A stretch of DNA of 64,000 nt from Solibacillus sp. R5-41 (GTDB lineage Bacteria; Bacillota; Bacilli; Bacillales_A; Planococcaceae). Under the pieces are notes generated by a model. That model saw nothing but the letters and a program-made list of their open reading frames with translations. It ran no database searches and was not told the DNA's origin. Shown here piece by piece: positions 18,901 through 27,792 of the stretch (the first letter of the stretch is position 1; each line of letters starts with the position of its first letter). The position numbers and the translations under genes were made by a program. The stretch spans positions 674,001-738,000 of the forward strand of contig NZ_CP024123.1 of assembly GCF_002736105.1 (NCBI RefSeq), given 5' to 3'.

Positions 18901-19587
18901 ATGATTCAAATGAAAAATGTAATCAAAAAGTATCCGAATGGTGTTGTTGCAACGAACGGAATAACTATAGAAATAAAAAAAGGCGAGTTTGTTTATGTTG
19001 TCGGGCCTAGTGGTGCAGGGAAATCAACGTTTATTAAACTGATGTATCGCGAAGAAAAGCCGACATCAGGTGACGTTATTATAAATGGCACCAACTTACG
19101 AACATTAAAAGCCAACCGTATTCCCCATTTACGACGTCAATTGGGTGTTGTGTTCCAAGACTTTAAATTATTACCGCGACTTACGGTTTATGAAAATGTT
19201 GCGTTTGCGATGGAAGTAATTGAAGAACAGCCAAAAGTCATTCGTCAACGTGTGATGGAAGTATTAGAACTAGTCGGTTTAAAACATAAGGTACGCATGC
19301 TCCCGAGTGAATTATCGGGCGGTGAGCAACAACGTGTTTCCATTGCTCGTTCTATTGTGAATCGTCCTAAAGTGATGATTGCCGATGAGCCAACAGGAAA
19401 TTTAGATCCCGATACGTCATGGGAAATTATGAATATATTTGAAGAAATTAATCGTCAAGGAACGACAATTGTTATGGCTACACATAACCGTGAAATTGTG
19501 AATACCATTCGTAAACGTGTAATCGCTGTTGAAGGCGGTATGATTGTCCGTGATGAGTACGGAGGTGACTACGGCTATGAAGGGTAG
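18901..19587 (+). CDS. ftsE: Cell division ATP-binding protein FtsE
   Basis: FtsE is the ABC ATPase that, with FtsX, turns ATP hydrolysis into activation of cell-wall hydrolases. The 228 residues carry Walker A (GPSGAGKST, 35-43), the signature LSGGEQQR (about 138-145) and Walker [10 protein letters not shown] (about 160-168). The strongly FtsE-specific start ([15 protein letters not shown]) and the [20 protein letters not shown] segment rule out a generic transporter ATPase. ATG 18901 has AGGTGG upstream. Its end overlaps the ftsX start by 11 bp, indicating translational coupling. Confidence 0.97.
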   Translation: MIQMKNVIKKYPNGVVATNGITIEIKKGEFVYVVGPSGAGKSTFIKLMYREEKPTSGDVIINGTNLRTLKANRIPHLRRQLGVVFQDFKLLPRLTVYENVAFAMEVIEEQPKVIRQRVMEVLELVGLKHKVRMLPSELSGGEQQRVSIARSIVNRPKVMIADEPTGNLDPDTSWEIMNIFEEINRQGTTIVMATHNREIVNTIRKRVIAVEGGMIVRDEYGGDYGYEG

Positions 19588-20473
19588 AACAATAGCGCGT
19601 CATTTTAGGGAAAGTATCAAATCATTAGGACGAAATAGTTGGATGACGATTGCCTCAATCAGTGCGGTAACTGTTACATTATTATTAGTCGGTGTATTCT
19701 CAGTCATCATGCTAAATCTGAATAAAGTCGCTACAGATTTAGAAAATGACGTTGAAATTCGCGTTATGATTGATATTATGCCAGATGAAGTGGAAATGAA
19801 AAAGAAAGAACAACAATTAATTAATGAGATTAAAAGTTTAGTAGATGTAGAGGAAGTTACATATTCTTCAAAAGAAGCGGAATTAAACAAGTTGGTAAAA
19901 GATTTTGGAGAAGAGTTAAGCTTATTTGAACAAAATAACCCGTTGTATAATGTCCTTTACGTAAAAGCTGCAGATCCATTAAAAACGGCAGAAGTAGCGA
20001 AAAAAATTGAAGGTTTAGAACATACGCAATCAGTCAAATATGGTGAAGGAAAAATAGAAAGGTTATTTAGCTTTTTAGATATTGCTCGTAATGTCGGGTT
20101 AGTGTTAATCGTCGGTTTATTATTTACAGCGATGTTTTTAATTTCGAATACAATCCGAATTACGATTATTGCTCGTAAAGAAGAAATTGAAATTATGAAG
20201 CTAGTTGGCGCAACGAATTCCTTTGTTCGTATTCCATTCGTATTAGAAGGAATGTGGTTAGGTTTAATCGGTTCTATCATTCCAATTGTTACAGTTACAA
20301 TTGCGTATTATAAAATTTATGATCTCGTCGCACCGAAATTAAAAGGAGAGCTTTTCCAACTACTTAAAGTGGGACCGCTCATGCTACAAGTAAATGGATT
20401 AATCGCTTTAATTGGTATTTTAATAGGGATATGGGGTAGTTTCATGTCTGTACGTAAGTTTTTGAAAATATAA
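19577..20473 (+). CDS. ftsX: Cell division permease-like protein FtsX
   Basis: FtsX is the membrane partner of FtsE. The 298-residue protein has an N-terminal transmembrane helix (about 20-45), an extracellular domain (about 45-165) with KKKEQQLINEI and LYVKAADPLKTAEVAKKIEGLE, and three further helices (about 170-195, 218-243, 264-290). The conserved cytoplasmic stretch ARKEEIEIMKLVGATNSFVRIPF is present. The start is ATG 19577 with GGAGGTG at 19561, inside the ftsE gene. A PcsB-type hydrolase follows 32 bp downstream, which fits the known role of FtsX in contacting coiled-coil hydrolases outside the cell. Confidence 0.97.
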   Translation: MKGRTIARHFRESIKSLGRNSWMTIASISAVTVTLLLVGVFSVIMLNLNKVATDLENDVEIRVMIDIMPDEVEMKKKEQQLINEIKSLVDVEEVTYSSKEAELNKLVKDFGEELSLFEQNNPLYNVLYVKAADPLKTAEVAKKIEGLEHTQSVKYGEGKIERLFSFLDIARNVGLVLIVGLLFTAMFLISNTIRITIIARKEEIEIMKLVGATNSFVRIPFVLEGMWLGLIGSIIPIVTVTIAYYKIYDLVAPKLKGELFQLLKVGPLMLQVNGLIALIGILIGIWGSFMSVRKFLKI

Positions 20474-20505
20474 CCATATTTATGCGTTTAGGAGGAAAAG
20501 AGACG

Positions 20506-21795
20506 TTGTATAAGCTGAAGAAGCATTCATATAAAATTTTCGCTGCACTAATCGCGTTTGTACTCTTCATTCAAATGCCTGTAGTCTATGCCGATTCTTT
20601 AAGTGATTTGAAAAAAGAAAGAAATCAAATAGAAGCGGAAAAAAAGGAATTAACAAAATCACTTCAACAAAAAACGAGTGAAATTCAATCTAATCAAAAT
20701 ACACAAGAAAAAATCATTGGCCTATTAGAAGAAATTGGAGCAAAAATAAATCAAACGCATAAAGAAATCGAATTAGTCGAGCTTGATATTGACATTGCCA
20801 ATAAAGAAATTAGCGAATTAGAGTCAGAAATTGCCGATTTACAAAAACGCATTGACCAGCGTGATGAACTGTTACGAGATCGTGCACGTGCGATGCAAAC
20901 AAGCGGTACAGTGAGCTATTTGGATGTATTATTGGGCGCTAATAGCTTTGTCGATTTTATTGACCGTTTTTCGGCAGTCAGCACATTAATGGATGCAGAC
21001 CGTCAAATTATGCGTGAGCAAAAGGAAGATCAGGAAAAGTTAGAAGAGCAAAAGGTCATTCTTCAAACGAAAAAGCAAAAGCTTGAAAAAAACAAAGCGA
21101 AACTGTCTGGATTAATGGCTGATTTAAAAGATCAAAAAGCAGATAAAAATCGACTAGTAGATGAGCTTGAAAAAGAAGAAGCAAAATTACGCAGTCAAAA
21201 ATCAGAGCTACAAGTAGAATATGATGATAAAGTTGAAATTAGTGAAGAATTAGAGGCAAAAGTCCTTGCAGAGCAACGCCGTTTACAAGAAATTGCTCGT
21301 CAAAAAGCAATCGAAGCCAAAAAGAAGAGAGACAGAGAGAAAGCGAATGCCGCAAGTTCAGGGAAATTACCGACCGTTTCAGCAGGTACTTGGACAAGAC
21401 CAGCAGCAGGTCGTTTCACATCAGGCTTTGGCGGACGAGATATTGGTCCAATTGGCAGTAAAAATCATTTAGGGGTTGATATTGCTAATTCAATTGGTAC
21501 ACCAGTTGTTTCAGCCGCAGATGGTGTTGTTTCCTATGTAGGTAGAATGGGTGGTTACGGAAATTTGGTATTGGTAACGCATAATCTTGATGGACAAGCG
21601 TTTACCACAGCATATGGTCATTTAAGTGGCTTTACAGCAAGTGTTGGTGATGTTGTGTCAAAGGGCCAGCAAATCGCAAAAATGGGGAACACAGGGAATT
21701 CAACGGGTCCACATGTACATTTCGAAATTCATGTTGGGGAATGGAATGGTCAACGTTCGAATGCAGTAAACCCATTGCGCTACATTTCATTATAA
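20506..21795 (+). CDS. Secreted coiled-coil M23 peptidoglycan endopeptidase, probable FtsEX client
   Basis: This is a 429-residue exported cell-wall hydrolase. It has a signal peptide (residues 1-31, ending VVYADS), then a long two-part coiled coil (about 32-285) of the PcsB/CwlO type, a short linker, and a C-terminal M23 (LytM) domain. The zinc ligands are visible in NHLGVDIAN (His and Asp) and GPHVHFEIH. I chose TTG 20506, with AGGAGGAAAA upstream, over ATG 20482, which has no ribosome site. It directly follows ftsEX, so FtsX probably activates it through the coiled coil. In B. subtilis the FtsEX client CwlO has the same coiled-coil plan but an NlpC/P60 catalytic domain encoded elsewhere. 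The ends of the coiled-coil segments are estimates. Confidence 0.88.
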   Translation: MYKLKKHSYKIFAALIAFVLFIQMPVVYADSLSDLKKERNQIEAEKKELTKSLQQKTSEIQSNQNTQEKIIGLLEEIGAKINQTHKEIELVELDIDIANKEISELESEIADLQKRIDQRDELLRDRARAMQTSGTVSYLDVLLGANSFVDFIDRFSAVSTLMDADRQIMREQKEDQEKLEEQKVILQTKKQKLEKNKAKLSGLMADLKDQKADKNRLVDELEKEEAKLRSQKSELQVEYDDKVEISEELEAKVLAEQRRLQEIARQKAIEAKKKRDREKANAASSGKLPTVSAGTWTRPAAGRFTSGFGGRDIGPIGSKNHLGVDIANSIGTPVVSAADGVVSYVGRMGGYGNLVLVTHNLDGQAFTTAYGHLSGFTASVGDVVSKGQQIAKMGNTGNSTGPHVHFEIHVGEWNGQRSNAVNPLRYISL

Positions 21796-21809
21796 AGACG
21801 AAAAAAAGA

Positions 21810-21843
21810 CAAAACTCGGGAAAAATCTCGAGTTTTGTTTTTT
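21810..21843 (+). terminator. Intrinsic terminator after the M23 hydrolase
   Basis: A nine-base-pair stem (CAAAACTCG with CGAGTTTTG) is followed by a long T run. It closes the ftsE-ftsX-hydrolase operon. Confidence 0.88.
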
Positions 21844-21912
21844 TTATTAGAATAATTCGGTAGTGCATATGATATGGTAAAACTATATAAAATGTAACGA
21901 GGTGTACATACA

Positions 21913-22467
21913 ATGAAGAAAAATATTGGAATTGTCATCGTGATAGCATTAGTACTTGTTATGGTGGGGACCTATATAAAAAAAGAAATAGAGGCAAGTA
22001 ATGCGATTAATGAAAATGCAATAGGTACGGAAGTGGGAACAGAAAAGGGACAATTAGCACCGGACTTTACATTGAGGACGTTAGATGGAGAGAAAATGAC
22101 CCTTTCTGATTTGCGTGGAAAGCGCGTTGTACTAAACTTTTGGGCAACTTGGTGTCCACCTTGTGAAGCTGAAATGCCTCATATGCAAAAATATTATGAA
22201 AAATATGCCAAAGAGGATAATGTGGAAATTGTGGGGGTTAATTTAACGTACGAGAGAGAAAAAGTTGAGCGCGTGGAGCAATTTGTGGAAAGCTATAATA
22301 TTACCTTTCCAATTTTATTAGAGCCGGATGCAAGCGTTGCGAAAAAATATAAATTTGTTACAATTCCAGCTACTTTTATGATTGATACGGAAGGTAAAAT
22401 TCAAAAACAAATTTCAGGACCATTAGATCTTGATACATTAAGGGAAAATGTTAAAAGTTTAGATTAA
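21913..22467 (+). CDS. Membrane-anchored ResA/TlpA-like thiol-disulfide oxidoreductase
   Basis: This is a 184-residue protein with an N-terminal membrane anchor (residues 5-21) and an outward-facing thioredoxin fold. The active site is WCPPC (Cys81 and Cys84). The cis-proline segment is TIPATFMID. ResA-type proteins reduce disulfides outside the membrane, for example in apocytochrome c. No cytochrome biogenesis gene is adjacent, so the substrate is unknown. ATG 21913 has ACGAGGTG upstream. The TAA stop lies inside the first bases of repeat copy A2. Confidence 0.88.
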   Translation: MKKNIGIVIVIALVLVMVGTYIKKEIEASNAINENAIGTEVGTEKGQLAPDFTLRTLDGEKMTLSDLRGKRVVLNFWATWCPPCEAEMPHMQKYYEKYAKEDNVEIVGVNLTYEREKVERVEQFVESYNITFPILLEPDASVAKKYKFVTIPATFMIDTEGKIQKQISGPLDLDTLRENVKSLD

Positions 22468-22715
22468 CTTGCTTCAGCAGAATTTCTCCATTTCTAAAAA
22501 GTGGGGCATGAATGTCAAGTATGCCCATAATTCAGTGGTAGTTCAAATCCTGGCTGATTAGGGGAACTCAGGCTAAGAACGCCGCGTCGTGCGGCAACGC
22601 CTGAGTGACCAACGTCGTGTTGGCCCAAAACCCCGGCGGATGTCACAGATTTTTTAGAGGATTTTTTCGAGCAAGTTCGAAAAAATCTGGACGCAATTAC
22701 GCCGAGGGGTAATTG
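22464..22715 (+). repeat. Family A repeat, copy A2 (full length)
   Basis: This full copy of about 250 bp begins ATTAACTTGCTTCAGC. Hairpins in order: CTCAGGC (22567) with GCCTGAG (22599) and an inner GCCGC/GCGGC; CCAAC/GTTGG (22609-22623); the CCCCGGCGGATGTCACAG core; AGATTTTTT with AAAAAATCT around a TTCGAGC loop; and a final AATTAC/GTAATT hairpin. It fills the gap between the thioredoxin gene and ctpB. Confidence 0.88.
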
Positions 22716-22797
22716 AATTGAATAGAAAACATATTCGACTTTGAAAGTATGAAATTCTCCCTTCGTTCATAGATTTAAATGAACAGGAGGGAAGATT

Positions 22798-24228
22798 GTG
22801 CGAAGAAGTCGAATTTTTTTATTGCTAGGTGTCATTGTCTTAATACCTACAATTCTCTTTTTTTGGCTAGATCAGCAACCAAAGGCAAAGAATCAAGATA
22901 CTAATTTTGCTGTTGTCAATCAGTTGCATGATTTAATCGCGAAAGAATCGGTTTATGATGTTACTTCAGAAAAGTTGGTTGAAGGGGCCCTTCGAGGAAT
23001 GGCGAAAGCGATTGATGATCCATATAGCACGTATTATTCACAGCAAGAAGCCGCTTTACATAAGCAAACACTTGCTAGTGAAAGAATTGGCATTGGGGTA
23101 GAACTTAGCCAAAAAGATGGGAAATTTGTTGTTATTTCACCGGTAAAGACGTCGCCAGCGGACAAGGCAGGTATTCGTCCTTTAGATGAAATCGTTCAAA
23201 TTAATGATACCCGCCTTGAAGGTAAATCTTTGGGAGATGTTATGCAACTTATGCAAGGGAAAGAAGGGGAGGAAGTAACGCTTGTTGTATTTCGTCCAAG
23301 CCTAGAGCGGCATGTGAAAATTAACGTAAAAAGAGCGAAACTTAAAAATGAAACAGTCCACTCAGAAGTCATTAATGTAGAGGATACACCTATTGGCTAC
23401 GTAACAGTTACTTTATTTGGAGAAGAAACAGGTGTTGAGTGGCAGCGTGAGCTTAATTCGCTATTTGAGAAAAACGTGGAAGCGTTAATTATCGATGTTC
23501 GAGATAATCCTGGGGGCTATTTACATAGTGTCGCCCAAATAATTAGTACGTTCGAACGGCAAGAAAAAATATTTGCCTATATGCAAAAAAGTGATGGAAA
23601 AACAGAGCCATTAAAAACAAAATATGTAGAAGAATTTTCTCCTTTCATTGAAAAATTAAAAAATATACCTATTACAATTATTCAAAATGAGGGCAGCGCA
23701 TCTGCTAGTGAAGTGTTTGCGGGTGCATTACAAGATTGGAAACGCGCAACGGTTATTGGCGTAACGAGCTTTGGTAAAGGGACAGTTCAGAAAAGTTGGG
23801 AGCTAAAAAATGGCGGTGAATTAAAGCTATCCACAAATAAATGGTTGACGCCAACACAACGTTGGATTCATCATAAGGGGATAGAGCCTGATATTGAAGT
23901 GAAGCAGCACCCACTCTATGGAATCGAAACAAAATTATTAAAAGGTCGTTTTGAAACAGGTGAGTTTAGTGAGGAAATTGCTTATAGCCAGTCTGTTTTA
24001 GCAGAGCTTGGTTATGCAATGGTTCGTAAAGATGGTTTTTTTGATATGGAAACTGCACAGGCTGTTTCAAATTTTAGAAAACGTTATGATTTACAGGAAG
24101 GGCGCCACATGGATGAACAGTTTTTCGCTAAATTGACCGAACAATTACAAGCTTATAAAGCGTCACAAATTAATGATATGCAGCTTCAAATGGCGATTAG
24201 TTATGTCATGCATCAGCTTCAAATGTAG
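22798..24228 (+). CDS. ctpB: C-terminal processing protease CtpB-like (S41)
   Basis: This 476-residue S41 serine protease has an N-terminal signal anchor (about 5-24), a PDZ domain (about 95-175), the S41 catalytic core (about 190-350) and a C-terminal peptidoglycan-binding domain (about 395-455). The catalytic serine lies in NEGSASASEVFAGAL and the catalytic lysine in FGKGTVQ. In B. subtilis CtpB cleaves SpoIVFA during sporulation, has the same length and architecture, and is encoded near ftsEX and minJ as here. The start is GTG 22798 with AGGAGGG upstream. The sporulation role is inferred by orthology. Confidence 0.9.
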   Translation: MRRSRIFLLLGVIVLIPTILFFWLDQQPKAKNQDTNFAVVNQLHDLIAKESVYDVTSEKLVEGALRGMAKAIDDPYSTYYSQQEAALHKQTLASERIGIGVELSQKDGKFVVISPVKTSPADKAGIRPLDEIVQINDTRLEGKSLGDVMQLMQGKEGEEVTLVVFRPSLERHVKINVKRAKLKNETVHSEVINVEDTPIGYVTVTLFGEETGVEWQRELNSLFEKNVEALIIDVRDNPGGYLHSVAQIISTFERQEKIFAYMQKSDGKTEPLKTKYVEEFSPFIEKLKNIPITIIQNEGSASASEVFAGALQDWKRATVIGVTSFGKGTVQKSWELKNGGELKLSTNKWLTPTQRWIHHKGIEPDIEVKQHPLYGIETKLLKGRFETGEFSEEIAYSQSVLAELGYAMVRKDGFFDMETAQAVSNFRKRYDLQEGRHMDEQFFAKLTEQLQAYKASQINDMQLQMAISYVMHQLQM

Positions 24229-24337
24229 AGAAAAAGTTCCAGATTATCCCTTTAGCATGTAGTTACAAATAGCACTACGCATAAACAGATGGATTTGGTA
24301 CAATAAACGAAGTAATGATTGGATGGTAGGTGAAAAA

Positions 24338-25507
24338 ATGGATTCGACTATTTTAATAGAAGTTTTGAAAAGTATTGGAAGATTTTTTATTAATCCAGTA
24401 CTATATATTGCAATATTTTCAGCTGTATTTTTAGGGTATCACCGTGTAAAACGTGAGCGCAAATACTTTAAAATTCGCATTTTAGGCGGATGGTCTGAGT
24501 TAAAAAACATGCTCCTCGCTGGTTTCGTATTATCGCTAATCGTTTCATTATCTAGTATTTTAATTGGCTTAACCGTACCATTAGAGTTCTTAATTTTGAT
24601 CTCGCTCATAAGTATCATTGGTTTACTCTTATTTAATTATCATTTATTATCGCCAATTATTGTAATACCCGTCGCATTTGTCTTGGTTGCTTCCATGTAT
24701 TGGCAAGATTGGTCCTTTAAAATAGGGGGCTTTGAATTTGTTGGGCATAATGTTGCGGATGGGCTTGCCGCTACGGCACCCATTTTAGCAGGCGTATTGT
24801 TAATGGCAGAAGGTTTATTAATTCGTCGATATGGTGCAAAATTTGCCTCACCTATAGTAGAAACGACAAAACGAGGTTTTAATGGAATTGCCTATTTTAG
24901 TAAGAAAATATGGGTTTTACCGGTTTTTATTATTATTCCGGGTAATGCATTTCAAGGCTTATTACCTTATTGGCCACAATTTTCATTGGGGCAAGAACAA
25001 TTTTCACTCGTACTGTTTCCGTTTGTCATCGGGTTCCAACAGGTTATACGAAAAAAAATGCCGTTGTATGTGTATCCTGAAATTGGACGAAGCATTATTT
25101 TTACCGGACAACTGTTATTATTAGTTGGCTTTACCGCTTACTTTTTCCCTATTTTAGGTGCAATTGCTTTAGCATTAGGGATGATCTCTCGTACGATAAT
25201 CGGTATTTATTATAAACGCAAAGAAGACCGCGATTCCTATGCCGTGATGCGAAGTGGAAAAGGTGCGATGATTGCAGCAGTATTACCGAATTCACCTGCT
25301 GAAAAAATGGGGCTAATCGCAGGTGAAGTTATTCAACGTGTAAATGGTCAAGAAGTTTTTTCAGAGCATGAATTATACGAAGCGTTGCAAATTAATGCAG
25401 CCCATTGCCGTTTAGAGGTAATCGACCATAATCAAGAGCTTCGATTAACCCAGCATGCCGTGCATAACGAGGACCATCATAAAATTGGGCTATTGCTCGT
25501 GAAGTAA
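24338..25507 (+). CDS. minJ: Division topology protein MinJ (PDZ membrane protein)
   Basis: MinJ links the polar protein DivIVA to MinCD so that FtsZ rings do not form at poles or used septa. The 389-residue protein has several transmembrane helices between residues 15 and 300 and a C-terminal cytoplasmic PDZ domain (about 310-385, AVLPNSPAEKMGLIAGEVIQRVNG). The N-terminal segment LLKSIGRFFINPVLY...GYHRVKRER matches the MinJ family pattern. ATG 24338 is preferred over ATG 24323 because AGGTG precedes it. The neighbour ctpB is the same as in B. subtilis. Confidence 0.88.
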   Translation: MDSTILIEVLKSIGRFFINPVLYIAIFSAVFLGYHRVKRERKYFKIRILGGWSELKNMLLAGFVLSLIVSLSSILIGLTVPLEFLILISLISIIGLLLFNYHLLSPIIVIPVAFVLVASMYWQDWSFKIGGFEFVGHNVADGLAATAPILAGVLLMAEGLLIRRYGAKFASPIVETTKRGFNGIAYFSKKIWVLPVFIIIPGNAFQGLLPYWPQFSLGQEQFSLVLFPFVIGFQQVIRKKMPLYVYPEIGRSIIFTGQLLLLVGFTAYFFPILGAIALALGMISRTIIGIYYKRKEDRDSYAVMRSGKGAMIAAVLPNSPAEKMGLIAGEVIQRVNGQEVFSEHELYEALQINAAHCRLEVIDHNQELRLTQHAVHNEDHHKIGLLLVK

Positions 25508-25518
25508 AAGAATAAATG

Positions 25519-25557
25519 AAGGCACAACTCGAGCGGTTCTGGGGTTGTGTTTTTTTA
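25519..25557 (+). terminator. Intrinsic terminator after minJ
   Basis: A CACAACTC stem pairs with GGGGTTGTG and is followed by T7. Confidence 0.75.
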
Positions 25558-25660
25558 TGGATTTGTGTGAGGCTTTAGTATGGGAGTACGTTTCAGAAGG
25601 ATTATTGAACTTAATATTGAATACTATCGTAAGGACAAAATCATTTGAAGGAGCGTTGTC

Positions 25661-26515
25661 ATGAAAATCCATGATACGGTAACCGAGTTTATTAAAGATT
25701 ATAAGCCAACAACTCTATATTTAAATGAATATTTTGCAAGTAATCAAATACATTTTGATGAATATTTTAAGTATCATTGCCTAAACAAAAATGAAAAGTT
25801 ACAAGAAGCCATTAATAAACATTTAGCTAAATTAGATGACATGGCAGAAATATGTGGAAAAATGTCTGAATTAATTCGAGAAATTGCAAGTACATATGAA
25901 AACTTGTATTCTGTTCAATTTACGGAAGATGTCCATTTGTTAGTTGGTCTTTTTGGATCGAATGCTTATACATACCGTCAATATATTCCTGAAGTTGCTT
26001 TTTGCTTGGAAAAGTTATCTCCACAAATAGACCATCTTAGAACAATTATTGCTCATGAGTTTGGTCATGTAACGCATAATTTAATTTCTATACAAGAAGG
26101 AATTGAGTGGTCTTCCGTTGATTGGATGAGCCCGTATACATGGTTATTACAAGAGGGAATTGCAACTTATTTCTCGACAAGGGTAGTATCGGTAAGGAAT
26201 GATGTTTATTTTATATTTGAAGATGATATTGATTGGTTACAATTTTGTGAGGAAAACAAGCACCTAATTTTGAAACACTTTACACAAGATTTAAAGAAAA
26301 ATCCCAATAATGAAATATTTAAAGAATGGTTTTCGATTAGAGGTGGAGAAACTTTCGGTAAAGCGCGTTTAGCGTACTATATAGGGTATTGTTTCGTGAC
26401 AAGTTTAATTGAAAAGTTTGGAGTGACTTATGCAATCACGTTATGGAAAGAAAGAGACTTCAAACAGATAGTACTAGATGAACTGGAAACGATGATTATC
26501 AATAGTAAAGGATGA
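25661..26515 (+). CDS. Uncharacterised gluzincin-type zinc metallopeptidase
   Basis: This is a 284-residue soluble protein with an HEFGH zinc motif (His132, Glu133, His136) and a downstream glutamate in LLQEGIATYFS (Glu165), the usual third ligand of gluzincins. There is no signal peptide or membrane helix, so it is probably cytoplasmic. I do not recognise a named family; it resembles DUF2268-like and aminopeptidase-like domains in layout only. ATG 25661 has GAAGGAG upstream. A small frameshifted exported gene starts six bases after its stop. It has no counterpart in the B. subtilis minJ-addB neighbourhood, so this is an accessory insertion. Confidence 0.7.
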   Translation: MKIHDTVTEFIKDYKPTTLYLNEYFASNQIHFDEYFKYHCLNKNEKLQEAINKHLAKLDDMAEICGKMSELIREIASTYENLYSVQFTEDVHLLVGLFGSNAYTYRQYIPEVAFCLEKLSPQIDHLRTIIAHEFGHVTHNLISIQEGIEWSSVDWMSPYTWLLQEGIATYFSTRVVSVRNDVYFIFEDDIDWLQFCEENKHLILKHFTQDLKKNPNNEIFKEWFSIRGGETFGKARLAYYIGYCFVTSLIEKFGVTYAITLWKERDFKQIVLDELETMIINSKG

Positions 26516-26521
26516 GAGATT

Positions 26522-26747
26522 ATGAATAAGATAATTTTATCAAGTATAACCTTTTGTTTATCGGTTATATTTGGGACTTCGTTTTATTTTGAATCTAAAG
26601 CTACTAGCTTAATTGCCTACTTCTATGCAGAAAACTATGTTACGACAAAATACAACGTTAATTTTTGGAGAAGTTATTGATGCTGTTACTAATAAACAAT
26701 ACTATTTTGAAGTAGATAAAAGTGATGATTATTCATTATTATATTAA
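26522..26747 (+). pseudogene. Small exported protein gene broken by a frameshift
   Basis: ATG 26522 opens a 52-codon frame with a hydrophobic N-terminus (IILSSITFCLSVIFGTSFYF) and stops at TGA 26678. From about 26652 another frame reads T-T-L-I-F-G-E-V-I-D-A-V-T-N-K-Q-Y-Y-F-E and runs to TAA 26745-26747. Joined, the two halves give a protein of about 73 residues with an export signal and a polar domain, a common Bacillus small-secreted plan. A one-base change near 26650 would explain the break. It is probably co-transcribed with the metallopeptidase. The rest of the gap to 27045 shows no recognisable feature. Confidence 0.5.
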
Positions 26748-27045
26748 GGGATTTAATGTAGATTTGTAATTAAATAACACATATAAAAGCTCAGCATCTC
26801 CAGGTAGGATAGATTTATCAAACCTAGTAGGTGCCTTTCTTATGCCTTGAAAAATTTAACTATTGTCTAGGTTAAGTTACTGCCAACTATGTATAGCTTC
26901 AGAATTTAGCACCAACATCAAATAGAGCTTTCACAGAACCCAACCCCTACAATTGTCGAATTATGTTATTATGAAAGAAAAGAAAAATTGAAGAAATAAT
27001 TATCATTAAAAAAGGAAATGCTTGTTGGTAGTAGGGGTGAATTCT

Positions 27046-27681
27046 ATGTTTGAATGGCTTAGCATTGATAATCTTGAGGCAGTAATTGAACAATATAAAT
27101 TATTAGGACCATTTGCAGGAATCTTTTTAACATTTATCGAATCATTTATACCGATTTTACCATTATTTGTTATTGTAGTAGCAAACGCCAGTGCTTACGG
27201 ATTATTTTGGGGCTTCCTTTTATCCTGGCTAGGTACGGTTGCAGGATCCTATGTATTTTTCCTGCTCATACGTAAATTCGGTAATCATCGTATTTTCAGG
27301 TATATAAAAGAACAACAGCAAATAAAAAAGCTAATCCATTGGGTAGATATCCGAGGGCTTACGCCGTTATTTGTTTTGCTTTGTCTACCATTTACACCGG
27401 TTGTTGTCGTCAATAGTGTCGCGGGTCTTTCGAATATAAAAAAGAAATATTACCTGTTTACGCTATTCGCTTCAAAGCCGGTCATGATCTTTTTGATGAG
27501 CTATTTAGGTAGTGATTTACGAGCAATATTAAGTGAACCGTTGAAAATCATCATTTCAGGCCTCATTATTTTCGTGATTTGGGGAATCGGCAAACTCGTT
27601 GAAAGAAGTTTAAACAAAAGAGTAGAACGTGATTTACGCGCAATCGAAAAAACTAAAAATGATAAACTACAAGGAATGTGA
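27046..27681 (+). CDS. VTT/DedA-type membrane protein (YhjE-like)
   Basis: This is a 211-residue integral membrane protein of the VTT (TVP38/TMEM64/DedA) superfamily. It has the re-entrant-type motif FIESFIPILPLFVIVVANASAYG (about residues 31-53), the conserved G-T-V-A-G-S-Y turn near residue 68 and the second-half motif LPFTPVVVVNSVAGLS (about 116-131). DedA-family proteins help recycle lipid carriers or keep membrane homeostasis. It resembles B. subtilis YhjE, and addB follows. ATG 27046 has AGGGGTGA upstream; the earlier TTG 27022 is less likely. Confidence 0.8.
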   Translation: MFEWLSIDNLEAVIEQYKLLGPFAGIFLTFIESFIPILPLFVIVVANASAYGLFWGFLLSWLGTVAGSYVFFLLIRKFGNHRIFRYIKEQQQIKKLIHWVDIRGLTPLFVLLCLPFTPVVVVNSVAGLSNIKKKYYLFTLFASKPVMIFLMSYLGSDLRAILSEPLKIIISGLIIFVIWGIGKLVERSLNKRVERDLRAIEKTKNDKLQGM

Positions 27682-27735
27682 GGCCATAAAGTGCTCACAT
27701 TTCTTTTTTACGCAAGTTGCGTCCTAAATAGTATT

Positions 27736-27749
27736 AGAACGTATATTCT
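27736..27749 (+). promoter_or_regulatory. LexA-like box and -10 upstream of addB
   Basis: AGAACGTATATTCT matches 11 of 14 positions of the LexA consensus CGAACRNRYGTTYG. It lies directly upstream of a perfect -10 TATAAT at 27755-27760, so a bound repressor would block the promoter. SOS control of addAB is reasonable but inferred from this site alone. Confidence 0.55.
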
Positions 27750-27792
27750 TATTGTATAATTGAGGAAATAGTTGAAAGAAGAGGTGGGGAAT

